Shown one piece after another: positions 45,507 through 54,840 of a stretch of DNA of 64,000 bases. The notes beneath the pieces were generated by a model, which saw nothing but the letters and a program-made list of their open reading frames with translations, did not search any database and was not told the origin of the DNA. The stretch spans positions 1,240,001 through 1,304,000 of the forward strand of contig NZ_CP070496.1 in NCBI RefSeq assembly GCF_016925535.1, read 5' to 3'. The stretch's first letter is position 1; each line of letters opens with the position of its first letter. The DNA comes from Natronoglycomyces albus (GTDB taxonomy: Bacteria > Actinomycetota > Actinomycetes > Mycobacteriales > Micromonosporaceae). Position numbers and translations under genes: made by a program.

Positions 45507-45555
45507 CTAATTGTAAAGCGATATCACCTCTCTTCGAACCCTTGGGATGCACATA

Positions 45556-45573
45556 ACGGACGGAACGGTCTGT
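45556..45573. promoter_or_regulatory. Probable TetR operator 2
   Basis: ACGGAC-GGAACG-GTCTGT is the same half-site with a longer spacer and one mismatch. It lies 43 bases before the TetR start, consistent with autoregulation. Confidence 0.5.
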
Positions 45574-45615
45574 ACGATTGTCGTGAGTAGGCCAGGCAGG
45601 CGAGGAGGTGTGGAC

Positions 45616-46200
45616 ATGGGTCGTCCCAAGGCGGGGGAGCCCTCGGCGCGAGAGCGCATCCTCGACGCGGCCTTCCGCCTGTTCTATCGCCACGGCGTTC
45701 GAGGTGTGGGCATTGACCGCGTGATCGCTGAGTCCGGCGTCGCCAAAGCCACGCTTTACAAACACTTCGCCAGCAAGGACGACCTGGTGTTGGCTTACTT
45801 GGACCAGGTGGACCAGCAGTGGTTCGACGCCTTGCACGCCGCCGCTCGCAGCGCGGGCGAGGCCCCCCGCGACCAGTTGCTGGGGATGTTCGACGCCGTC
45901 GTCGACGCGTGCAGTGTCGAGGGGTTCCACGGCTGCGCGTTCATTAACACCGCGATCGAGTCTGTTCCCGGCAGCGTCGTTCACACCCGCGCGGTCGAGC
46001 ACAAGGACCAGGTCCGCGGCTGGGCCACCGACCTGGCAAAGCGAGCCGGGGCGGCCGACGCCGAGGAGTTGGCGCGGCAGCTCATGGTCCTCATGAACGG
46101 GGTGTTGGCCGGAGGCGGCCTTGACGGCGACGTGCGCGACTCCTACGTGGCCAAGTCCGCCGCAGAGGCACTGATCGCGGGCGCACTCCCCGCGCGGTAG
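45616..46200 (+). CDS. TetR-family transcriptional regulator
   Basis: The protein has 194 residues from ATG 45616, placed 8 bases after AGGAGG. The N-terminal helix-turn-helix is typical: RERILDAAFRLFYRHGVRGVGIDRVIAESGVAKATLYKHFASKDDLV. The ligand-binding domain follows and includes VEGFHGCAFINTAIE. It resembles repressors of small oxidoreductase genes. It is divergent from the Fno-like reductase gene, with two ACAGAC-type palindromes between, so local repression is the likely role. Confidence 0.9.
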   Translation: MGRPKAGEPSARERILDAAFRLFYRHGVRGVGIDRVIAESGVAKATLYKHFASKDDLVLAYLDQVDQQWFDALHAAARSAGEAPRDQLLGMFDAVVDACSVEGFHGCAFINTAIESVPGSVVHTRAVEHKDQVRGWATDLAKRAGAADAEELARQLMVLMNGVLAGGGLDGDVRDSYVAKSAAEALIAGALPAR

Positions 46201-46223
46201 CTGTCGCCTCGGGCACCCAGACA

Positions 46224-46365
46224 AGCAAGGCGACATCGAAGGGCAGCTGCGCGAGGCGGCCCACGACGGGATCGACGTCTATGCCGACAACGTTGGCGGC
46301 GACCATCTGTAAGCGGCTCTGTCCTCGATCAATTCACTCGGGCGCATCGCGTTCGCCGCGCAGCT
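46224..46365 (+). pseudogene. Fragment of a zinc-type (MDR) quinone/enone reductase
   Basis: Translation of this stretch gives GQLREAAHDGIDVYADNVGG, then DHL, a TAA stop (46310-46312), and in the same frame AALSSINSLGRIAFAA. This matches the NADP-binding half of CurA/prostaglandin-reductase-type MDR enzymes (GIDVYFDNVGG-x-HL-x-AAL). Only about 45 codons remain and the frame is interrupted. It sits immediately behind the TetR gene, so the repressor may once have controlled it. Confidence 0.7.
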
Positions 46366-46493
46366 GCTGCGTCAGGGCCGGGCGTGGTCTCATCAGCGGG
46401 CCCGATTCTCTGCACTCTGGACCATAGGCGTAGCGCGTTCAGCGCTCGGTGAAATTCCTCGCTGGCGGCGCCGCCGCGTGGAAGGATCAGCTC

Positions 46494-47480
46494 ATGAAGC
46501 TATTGATACTAGGCGGAACTGTCTTTCTGTCCAAAGAAATTGGACGCCAAGCCATTGAACGCGGGCACGAGGTCACGGTCGCGGCACGCGGCGAATCCGG
46601 CGAGCCTCCACCAGGGGCACAGTTTATCCGGATCGACCGTACCGATCCCTCCACATTGGAGCCTCTGCGTGGTCGTGAATTTGACGCCGTCGTGGACGTG
46701 GCGCGGATTCCCGCCCACGTCGCGGAGACTTTGGAAGTGCTGGGCGACAACGTCGGGCACTACACTCTCGTCTCCAGCATCAGCGTCTATGCCGATCATA
46801 GTGAGCCGGGCAAGAGCGCGCAGACAGCCGAGACCCTAGAGCCCATCGAGGCCGATTTTGCCGAACCACCCGGCGACGCGCAAACTTACGGGCGCAGCAA
46901 AGTCACCGTCGAGAACCTGGTCCGAGACAAGTACGGCGACCGGGCCTTCATCCCGCGCCCCGGCCTTATCATCGGCCCGCACGACGACGCCGACCGCTTC
47001 GGCTACTGGCCCTGGCGGATCGCCCAGGGCGGCGAGATCCTCGCCCCCAGCGCCGACGCGCTAGTGCAGTGGATCGACGTGCGTGACCTGGCTTCCTGGA
47101 TCATCGGCGCGGCCGAGCGCAAATACAAGGGCACTTACGACGCCATCTGTGAACCCATCGCCTGGAGCGATTTCCTGTCGCAGATTGCCAAAGCGGTCGG
47201 CACTGACCCCGAGTTCGTCTACACCAATAGCGAGTTCCTGCTGGAACAGGGTGTTAACCCCTGGGCTGGCGAGGAGTCGCTGGGAATGTGGGTTCCCGAT
47301 TCGATGGCCGGAATGACAGGCTATGACGGTAAACCGGCCCGCGACGCTGCGCTACACATTCGTCCGCTGTCCGAAACCGTGGCCGGTTGGCAGGAGACGA
47401 ACACCGAGGCCGACTTGCAGGCGAAACTCTCGCCGGAGAAGGAATCCGCCGTGATCGCGGCCTGGAAGGCGCGAACCTAA
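46494..47480 (+). CDS. NAD-dependent epimerase/reductase (extended SDR)
   Basis: The protein has 328 residues from ATG 46494 (GGAAGGA 8 bases upstream). The Rossmann start MKLLILGGTVFLSKEIGRQA has the GGTxFL form of the CSP41/epimerase-like group. Later come VVDVARIP, SSISVYAD, TYGRSKVTVENLV (Tyr and Lys) and PGLIIGPHDDADRF. It likely uses NAD(P)H on a sugar nucleotide or other small molecule; the substrate is not evident. It ends just before a strong hairpin shared with the convergent TetR gene. Confidence 0.88.
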   Translation: MKLLILGGTVFLSKEIGRQAIERGHEVTVAARGESGEPPPGAQFIRIDRTDPSTLEPLRGREFDAVVDVARIPAHVAETLEVLGDNVGHYTLVSSISVYADHSEPGKSAQTAETLEPIEADFAEPPGDAQTYGRSKVTVENLVRDKYGDRAFIPRPGLIIGPHDDADRFGYWPWRIAQGGEILAPSADALVQWIDVRDLASWIIGAAERKYKGTYDAICEPIAWSDFLSQIAKAVGTDPEFVYTNSEFLLEQGVNPWAGEESLGMWVPDSMAGMTGYDGKPARDAALHIRPLSETVAGWQETNTEADLQAKLSPEKESAVIAAWKART

Positions 47481-47486
47481 GACTCA

Positions 47487-47522
47487 GCGGGGGCCGGATG
47501 GAATCTCCCGTCCGGCCCCCGC
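47487..47522. terminator. Hairpin between convergent epimerase and TetR genes
   Basis: GCGGGGGCCGGA at 47487-47498 pairs exactly with 47511-47522, with a 12-base loop. Confidence 0.85.
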
Positions 47523-47560
47523 GTGCTCAGCGCAAGACACTTCGGCCGATGCGCCGTTGG

Positions 47561-48154
47561 CTATCCCTCTGCCAACAGCGTCGAGACGACGTGCTCGACG
47601 TGGCACTTCCATTCGGGCGACTGAGTGGGAAGCAGTCCCCTCGATATGCGAATCAGCTGCAAGTGGCCCAGGTACACGCTCACCGCCAGCGCCGCCCTCT
47701 GCCATGCCGTGGTGGCATCGTCGCCCATCCGCTCGTACATCGCCGCCACGTGCTCCACGCGCCGCTGGGTGACGCGCTCCAGTACCGCTGCCACCGCCGC
47801 GTCGTCGGCGCTGGATAGCAGGCCGATCTCGATGTGATCGTTCAGGCTGTATTCGACGATGAGGGTGAAGAGCTCGCGCAGGTGTTCCTTCGGGTCACCG
47901 GCTTCGTTGGCGATGGTGCTGACGTGGGCGATGACCGCATCGGTGTGATCGCGTTCCCAGGTTTCCAAGGCCGCTTCGATAAGAGAGCGCCGATTGCGGA
48001 AGTGGTGGTAAAAGCTGCCCTTGGTGGTGCCGAGCTTGAGGGCCAGCGGCTCGACGGCGACGCTAGAGAGGCCTCCTTCACCGATGGCACGTAGCGCCGC
48101 GTCCGCCCAGTCTTCGGCGGTGAGCCGGCGGGATGTGCGGTCTTGCCTCGTCAT
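47561..48154 (-). CDS. TetR-family transcriptional regulator
   Basis: The protein has 197 residues from ATG 48154 (MTRQDRTSRRLTAEDWADAALRAIG). The helix-turn-helix is LSSVAVEPLALKLGTTKGSFYHHFRNRRSLIEAALETWERDH, and the C-terminal ligand domain is all-helical. The longer open frame upstream is not supported. The start lies beside two CATACG-N4-CGTATG palindromes shared with the divergent SRPBCC gene, so it probably represses both. Confidence 0.9.
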   Translation of the reverse strand: MTRQDRTSRRLTAEDWADAALRAIGEGGLSSVAVEPLALKLGTTKGSFYHHFRNRRSLIEAALETWERDHTDAVIAHVSTIANEAGDPKEHLRELFTLIVEYSLNDHIEIGLLSSADDAAVAAVLERVTQRRVEHVAAMYERMGDDATTAWQRAALAVSVYLGHLQLIRISRGLLPTQSPEWKCHVEHVVSTLLAEG

Positions 48155-48158
48155 GGAA

Positions 48159-48196
48159 CATACGCTACCGTATGTAAAAACATACGGATGCGTATG
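48159..48196. promoter_or_regulatory. Tandem TetR operators CATACG-N4-CGTATG
   Basis: Two perfect palindromes, 48159-48174 (spacer CTAC) and 48181-48196 (spacer GATG), have centres 22 bp apart, about two helical turns. They occupy the 54-base gap between the divergent TetR (48154) and SRPBCC (48209) starts and so can block both promoters. Confidence 0.85.
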
Positions 48197-48208
48197 GAAG
48201 GTGTGGGC

Positions 48209-48733
48209 ATGAAGAACATCCATGAGCGTGTGATCGAAGCGCCAGTCCAATCGGTGGCGGGCCTGTTGAATAACTTGGGACAGCCCGAGGATCGGCTCTG
48301 GCCGAGCGAAAAGTGGGTACCGATGGTGATGGATAGGCCCCTCGCCGTCGGAGCCGCTGGCGGACATGGGGAGATCCGGTACCGGGTGACCGAGTTCGAG
48401 CCCGGCAAACGAGTCCGATTCGCATTCCACCCCAAGAGCGGCATCGATGGAACGCACGAGATGACGCTCGTCGCGCTTGGGAAGCGCCGGTGCCGGTTGC
48501 GGCACGAATTCCACGGCCGCCCAACGGGCTTTATGCGCATTTTGCTGCCGCTGGTGGTGATACACCTACACAACGCGCTGCTGGAGGACCTGTTGGACAA
48601 TGCCCAGCGCGCGGCCACCGGGGCAGTGGCCAAACCCGCCACCTGGTCGTGGTGGGTGCGACTGTGGCACTGGATCGTCGAGCGACCAATGGTGAAGGCA
48701 CACCAGGCCAATATGGCCTTCGCGCGCCGGTGA
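48209..48733 (+). CDS. SRPBCC-family (START-like) protein
   Basis: The protein has 174 residues from ATG 48209 (GAAGG 7 bases upstream). The SRPBCC fold is indicated by MKNIHERVIEAPVQSVAGLL at the start, a WPSEKWVPM segment, alternating strands such as IRYRVTEFEPGKRVRFAF, and a C-terminal amphipathic helix (HLHNALLEDLLDNAQRA). A Trp-rich tail follows. Such proteins bind or transform hydrophobic ligands. It is divergent from a TetR regulator across paired operators, so it is probably induced by the ligand of that repressor. Confidence 0.82.
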   Translation: MKNIHERVIEAPVQSVAGLLNNLGQPEDRLWPSEKWVPMVMDRPLAVGAAGGHGEIRYRVTEFEPGKRVRFAFHPKSGIDGTHEMTLVALGKRRCRLRHEFHGRPTGFMRILLPLVVIHLHNALLEDLLDNAQRAATGAVAKPATWSWWVRLWHWIVERPMVKAHQANMAFARR

Positions 48734-48889
48734 GGCCGCAGCAGCTCACCGCCTGAGTACAGGCGCAAACCATCAATGTGGATGGGGCACCGACAGATTG
48801 ACCCTCAACCCAAACCGCTAGGTCGACCGAAGCAACCTCACCACATCCCGGAGAACTCTTCCCACCTAGACGTCGGGCTGTTAAAGGCC

Positions 48890-48912
48890 GCGCGGGCCAA
48901 GGAGGCCCGCGC
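48890..48912. terminator. Hairpin between SRPBCC and CobT-like genes
   Basis: GCGCGGGCC pairs exactly with GGCCCGCGC around AAGGA. It lies 5 bases before the stop of the convergent CobT-like gene. Confidence 0.75.
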
Positions 48913-48916
48913 AAAC

Positions 48917-50020
48917 TCAGTCTTCCAACAAGTTCGGATCAACGTTGGGCTGCAACTCCAATGGCAGCTCAGTGTCCTCCTCGGTGTCCTCCTCAGTCTC
49001 CTTCTCCACCGAATCGTCGGACTCACCATCCTCAGGGATGGGCAAAGACGCCGCCAGTTCCACCGCTCGCTGCATCAGCTGCCAGCCGAGCACATTGCTA
49101 ATGCCGTCGGCGATGTCGACACCCAAACCCGCGCCAGCGGCCATTCCCGTCTGTTTGGCCAGACGCTCCACCACCGGATGCGGCGAACGGTCAGGGGAAT
49201 AGCACCATTTCGGAGCCGCGAGAGTGTACTCGCGAGCGATCATCATCGCAGCCATCGCCCCGGGCCCGTCCAACAAAACCGGTACGCTGCGCACCGCGGC
49301 GGAAACAATCGCCGCCGCGGCCGCGCTGAGCGCCGCGCCTCCCAACCGGGCGGAAACGTCGTCGGCCTTGCGTTTGAAACCGCGGTTGTGCGCCATGTGA
49401 TCACGCAAAGCCGCGACGCGACGCATCCAACTGGCGTCGTCGATCAGCCCCTCGCGATTGAACATAGGCGCGACCAACTCGGTGATGTCCATGCGAGTGG
49501 TAAACGAAGTAACGGCCGCAGCGGCGGTGGCGGCCCCGGCACCGAAAGTGCCGATCAAGAGAATATCGGCACCCTGATCAATCGCGCGGTCAGCTGACTG
49601 ACGTCCAAGGCTTTGGGCCGAGTGCAAGCTGGCAGTATCGAGCAACCCCGGCGCCACAAACTCGTGACCAGGTACCTCGACGATCTCCACAGGCACCTGC
49701 GCCTGCGCGGCCGTGGAGGCCAACAGCGACTCCCCCTTGCGAGTCGACGCGATCAGCTCCGGGACCGCGATGAGTTCGCCCGCATCCCAACCGGGCGGAT
49801 ATGCTCCACAGAACTGGATCAGTCTCGGTGCGGAAAAAGGCACGGGAGAGGCCGTGCCCTGGACCCTGGCGGCCCAGCCGACTGAAGCGGCGAGACCTCC
49901 CAAACCACTACCGGGGATCTGAGCTCGCGCGAGTCGATTGAGAGCGCGGGTCGTCCATACTGCGTTGGGGAATTTGGCTTTTAGGTCCGTCATCGGGCCC
50001 GCCGCGGTTGATTCAGACAC
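48917..50020 (-). CDS. CobT-like phosphoribosyltransferase-family protein, divergent active site
   Basis: The protein has 367 residues from GTG 50020. It keeps the CobT layout: an N-terminal part with QFCGAYPPGW, ADILLIGTFGAGAATAAAAVTSF (the GxxGxGxTTAAAA region), LGGAALSAAAAAIVSAAVRSVPVLLDGPGAMAAMMIA, and a C-terminal KQTGMAAGAGLGVDIADGISN. True CobT enzymes have HRSAEPGH and the catalytic Glu in GEGTGA; here these are SPDRSPHP and VDIADGIS, so the nicotinate-mononucleotide:DMB transferase activity is doubtful. The tail is very acidic (DDSVEKETEEDTEEDTE). It is divergent from dapF. Confidence 0.65.
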   Translation of the reverse strand: MSESTAAGPMTDLKAKFPNAVWTTRALNRLARAQIPGSGLGGLAASVGWAARVQGTASPVPFSAPRLIQFCGAYPPGWDAGELIAVPELIASTRKGESLLASTAAQAQVPVEIVEVPGHEFVAPGLLDTASLHSAQSLGRQSADRAIDQGADILLIGTFGAGAATAAAAVTSFTTRMDITELVAPMFNREGLIDDASWMRRVAALRDHMAHNRGFKRKADDVSARLGGAALSAAAAAIVSAAVRSVPVLLDGPGAMAAMMIAREYTLAAPKWCYSPDRSPHPVVERLAKQTGMAAGAGLGVDIADGISNVLGWQLMQRAVELAASLPIPEDGESDDSVEKETEEDTEEDTELPLELQPNVDPNLLED

Positions 50021-50061
50021 GATCTAAGGTTATCGCGCCACGTTCGAGGGACAATTGCACT

Positions 50062-50913
50062 GTGACCACCATTGAATTCGCCAAGGGACACGGCACCGGA
50101 AACGACTTCGTGATCGTGCCAGATCACGACAACTCCAGGCCGCTGACACCCGATGAGGTCTCCTTTCTGTGCAACCGGCGCACAGGCATCGGCGGTGACG
50201 GATTGTTGCGGGTCATCCCCACAGCGGCCTACCTAGAGGACAGCGACACCGCGCCAGCGGCGGATCTGACAGGCGCCAAGTGGTTCATGGACTACTACAA
50301 CGCCGATGGCTCCGTCTCGGAAATGTGTGGAAACGGCGTGCGAGTCTTCGCCCGGTACCTGCTGGAACAGGGAATGGCCTCCGGCGACCACATCAAAGTG
50401 GCGACCAGGGCCGGCATCAAAGAGGTACGAATAGACGGCGACAACCTCGTGGTCGACATGGGCCCCGCCGAATTCGGGCCCACCTCCCAAGCCTCGCTAG
50501 AGGGATACGCCTGGCCCGGACAAGCAGTGTCGATGGGAAATCCGCACCTCGTGTGCCACCTGGGGTCACAAGCCGAGGTCGACGACCTGAACCTGCACAC
50601 CGCCCCGATTGTGGACAAACGCATCTTTCCCCACGGAGCCAACGTCGAGTTCATCGCCGGAGAAGCCCCACACATACACATGCGCGTCTTCGAACGCGGA
50701 GTCGGTGAGACGGCCTCGTGCGGAACCGGTACCTGCGCCGCGGCCGCAGTGGCGCTGCGCCACAGCGCTGGCCCCATCGAACCGGGCACGGTCGCAACCG
50801 GTTCCTGTCGGGTCGACGTGCCCGGCGGAACCCTGCACATCACCGTCACCGCGGAGACCATCCTCATGAGCGGACCAGCCCTCATCGTGGCATCGGGAAC
50901 CGTCCGTCTCTAA
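50062..50913 (+). CDS. dapF: Diaminopimelate epimerase
   Basis: The protein has 283 residues from GTG 50062 (VTTIEFAKGHGTGNDFVIV). The two catalytic cysteines are in EMCGNGVRVFARYL and ETASCGTGTCAAA. MGNPHLV and NVEFI are also typical. It interconverts LL- and meso-diaminopimelate for lysine and peptidoglycan synthesis. An alternative longer start at 50008 would overlap the divergent CobT-like gene. GAGGGA lies about 12 bases upstream of the GTG. A strong terminator follows. Confidence 0.95.
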   Translation: MTTIEFAKGHGTGNDFVIVPDHDNSRPLTPDEVSFLCNRRTGIGGDGLLRVIPTAAYLEDSDTAPAADLTGAKWFMDYYNADGSVSEMCGNGVRVFARYLLEQGMASGDHIKVATRAGIKEVRIDGDNLVVDMGPAEFGPTSQASLEGYAWPGQAVSMGNPHLVCHLGSQAEVDDLNLHTAPIVDKRIFPHGANVEFIAGEAPHIHMRVFERGVGETASCGTGTCAAAAVALRHSAGPIEPGTVATGSCRVDVPGGTLHITVTAETILMSGPALIVASGTVRL

Positions 50914-50972
50914 CCGGCCGGGAACGACCGCCGCGCGCTGGCCACTTCCACAAAGGGTGGCAACGCAAACAA

Positions 50973-51017
50973 GGGAAGCGGGGGCCGCGACAGCACATGT
51001 CGCGGCCCCCGCTTCCC
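50973..51017. terminator. Hairpin between convergent dapF and malic enzyme genes
   Basis: A perfect 20-bp stem pairs 50973-50992 with 50998-51017 around a 5-base loop. It is GC-rich and without a U tract. Confidence 0.85.
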
Positions 51018-51059
51018 AACGAATATGAGTTCCCCGGTTGAGGAAACACCAAGGAGGAG

Positions 51060-52466
<1,407 letters not shown>

Positions 52467-52981
52467 GGAGGCTCCTTGAGATAAGACGCGGCGTCAGTTG
52501 TGAAACTTCTCTAGCTTCATTTGTGAAATGGCTCTAATTATCATTCTTATCACTACAATGGGTGATCGGCATCAGTGGAGGCCACACCTACGGTGGAGAC
52601 CACATCAGGTTGAGTACCCCTGTTCCACCGGCGAACATGCGCTCATTATCGGTTCTCCAGGCTGCCAGTGACGCCGAGGGGCCATGCGTACCTGGCCTAG
52701 CCGGTGACAACCGACCTCACCGCTGTTTTGGGCCCGATATCGGGAATGCCCCAAAAATCAGATGCGTTATGCCAATTGAGCTGCCATGCTCGTCGCTAGC
52801 ACCAATTCGCCGCACTTACGGAGGTACTCTCACAGTGGAGTCCATGACCTTGATTTTCAGCTGAGCTAACGGACGCCTCAGCGAGGTCGGATCACGTGCC
52901 GAATCGCGAACGCTCCCGCAGCAATAATCCCGCAACGCAAACCACAGCGGATGGAAACACCCGTAACCGATCGCCCGCATA
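52467..52981. other. Intergenic region upstream of malic enzyme and HflX genes
   Basis: About 515 bases between divergent genes (610 if HflX starts at 53078). Short frames present are not gene-like. An AT-rich stretch near 52520-52560 (TGGCTCTAATTATCATTCTTA) may hold the malic enzyme promoter. Nothing else is recognised. Confidence 0.4.
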
Positions 52982-53077
52982 ATGCGAACCGGTGGGATCG
53001 CCACTCAGCCCGCTGTAGGTGACAAACTTTATCCGGCTGAAGGATGGACATCCAACTTGAGACACGAAGTATCACGT

Positions 53078-54481
53078 ATGCATGAAGACAATCACTTTGA
53101 GGACCTGCCAACCGGCGGAGACCTCGATCTGGAGGCCCGCCAGGCGCTACGCCGCGTCGACGGCCTCACCACAGAACTTGCCGACGTCACCGACGCCGAA
53201 TATCGACAGCTACGCCTGGAGCGCGTGGTCTTGGTCGGTGTCTGGACCGAAGGTACCGTCGTCGACGCGGAGAACTCCCTGAGTGAACTCGCCGCTCTGG
53301 CTGAGACCGCAGGTTCGGAAGTTCTCGACGGCATGTTGCAACGCCGGTCCAAGCCTGACGCGGGCACGTACATCGGTTCGGGCAAGGTCGAAGAACTTAA
53401 GGACGTTGTGGAGGCTCTCGGAGCCGACACCGTGATCTGCGACGGCGAACTCTCGCCGGGTCAATTGCGCACTCTGGAAAAAGAGGTCAACGTCAAGGTC
53501 GTGGACCGCACGGCGCTGATCTTGGATATTTTCGCCCAGCACGCCAAGAGCCGCGAAGGTAAAGCCCAGGTCGAGCTGGCTCAATTGCAGTACCTGCTGC
53601 CGCGACTGCGCGGCTGGGGTGACGCCATGAGCCGACAGGCTGGCGGTCGAGCCGGTGGCGCCAGTGGCGGTGTCGGTCTGCGTGGACCCGGTGAGACGAA
53701 ACTGGAGACGGACCGGCGGCGCATCAATACCCGCATCGCCAAATTGCGCAAAGATCTCAGTCGCATGAAGACCTCGCGCGACACCAAACGCTCGGACCGC
53801 ACCCGGCACGAGGTACCCGCCGTCGTTATTGCCGGCTACACCAATGCGGGCAAGTCTTCGCTGCTCAACCGGCTCACCGGTGCGGGCATCCTGGTGCAGG
53901 ACGCGCTTTTTGCGACCCTGGACACGACCACGCGCCGTACTCAGACCTCCGACGGTCGGGAATACACCCTGTCGGACACGGTTGGATTCGTGCGGCATCT
54001 ACCGCACCAGCTAGTCGAGGCATTCCGTTCCACACTGGAAGAAGTGGCCGATGCTGACCTGGTGTTGCACGTCATCGATGGTGACCACCCGGACCCGGCC
54101 TCCCAAGTGGCGGCTGTGCGGGAAGTGTTCAGCGAGGTCGACGCGCAAAACGTTCCCGAGCTCTTGATTGTCAACAAGGTTGACGCCGTCTCGGCTGAGA
54201 CGCTGCTGCGTTTGCATTCGGATTGGCCCGATGCCGCGTTCGTCTCCGCGGCGACCGGTGAGGGCATCGACAAGCTACAAGAGCGAATTGAGCAGGCGTT
54301 GCCCCGTCCTCAAGTCACGCTCACGGTGAGCCTGCCATATGACCGGGGTGACCTGGAGTCGAGGGTGCGCACGCACGGAGAGGTCGTCTCGGTTGAACAC
54401 ACCGGGGAAGGCACCGTGATGACGGCTGCGGTCGGACCCGCTTTGGCCTCCGAACTGGAGCCGTATACGACGACCTCCTAG
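53078..54481 (+). CDS. hflX: GTPase HflX
   Basis: The protein has 467 residues from ATG 53078 (MHEDNHFEDLPTGGDLDLEARQALRRVDGL), the usual actinobacterial start; a TTG at 53057 with GAAGGATG upstream is an alternative. The N-terminal ribosome-binding domain includes ERVVLVGVW and GSGKVEELKD. The motif GGVGLRGPGETKLETDRR precedes the G domain (GYTNAGKSSLLN, DTVGFVRHLP, NKVD). HflX splits stalled or stressed ribosomes. The C-terminal domain is present. A terminator hairpin follows. Confidence 0.95.
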   Translation: MHEDNHFEDLPTGGDLDLEARQALRRVDGLTTELADVTDAEYRQLRLERVVLVGVWTEGTVVDAENSLSELAALAETAGSEVLDGMLQRRSKPDAGTYIGSGKVEELKDVVEALGADTVICDGELSPGQLRTLEKEVNVKVVDRTALILDIFAQHAKSREGKAQVELAQLQYLLPRLRGWGDAMSRQAGGRAGGASGGVGLRGPGETKLETDRRRINTRIAKLRKDLSRMKTSRDTKRSDRTRHEVPAVVIAGYTNAGKSSLLNRLTGAGILVQDALFATLDTTTRRTQTSDGREYTLSDTVGFVRHLPHQLVEAFRSTLEEVADADLVLHVIDGDHPDPASQVAAVREVFSEVDAQNVPELLIVNKVDAVSAETLLRLHSDWPDAAFVSAATGEGIDKLQERIEQALPRPQVTLTVSLPYDRGDLESRVRTHGEVVSVEHTGEGTVMTAAVGPALASELEPYTTTS

Positions 54482-54499
54482 TGGGCTCCCGCGCTTGAT

Positions 54500-54541
54500 G
54501 TGGTGGGGAGGGAACACCGAAAGGTGCTCCCTCCCCACCAC
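54500..54541 (+). terminator. Hairpin after hflX
   Basis: GTGGTGGGGAGGGA at 54500-54513 pairs with 54528-54541, and ACACC/GGTGC extend the stem with one mismatch. No gene is recognised from here to 54841. Confidence 0.85.
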
Positions 54542-54840
54542 GCTTTCTGGTGATGTGTGTGGGTGGGGCCGTTTCGCCGTGGGGGAGACGTCATACCGCC
54601 TGCGGTGGTGGAGCGGGATGCGGAATGCGGCACGACAGTCTGGGATGACCGTTTCCTAGGGATATACGCGATTGGGGCCTCTATGGCACATGTCGATCTC
54701 TAACAAAGGAGACAAATACCCCCGACAAAGCGGTATCCATTGACGACTGTGGATGCTGAGCTGCACTTTGAGAGTGGTTTTGAGCATGATTCACTAGCCC
54801 GCTGCGGTGGGGTGTTGGTGTTCTGGGACACTGTTTTGCG

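Noticed and set aside
52562-52864. 100-codon plus-strand frame between the malic enzyme and hflX
   Set aside because: No ribosome site, no recognisable domain and atypical composition.
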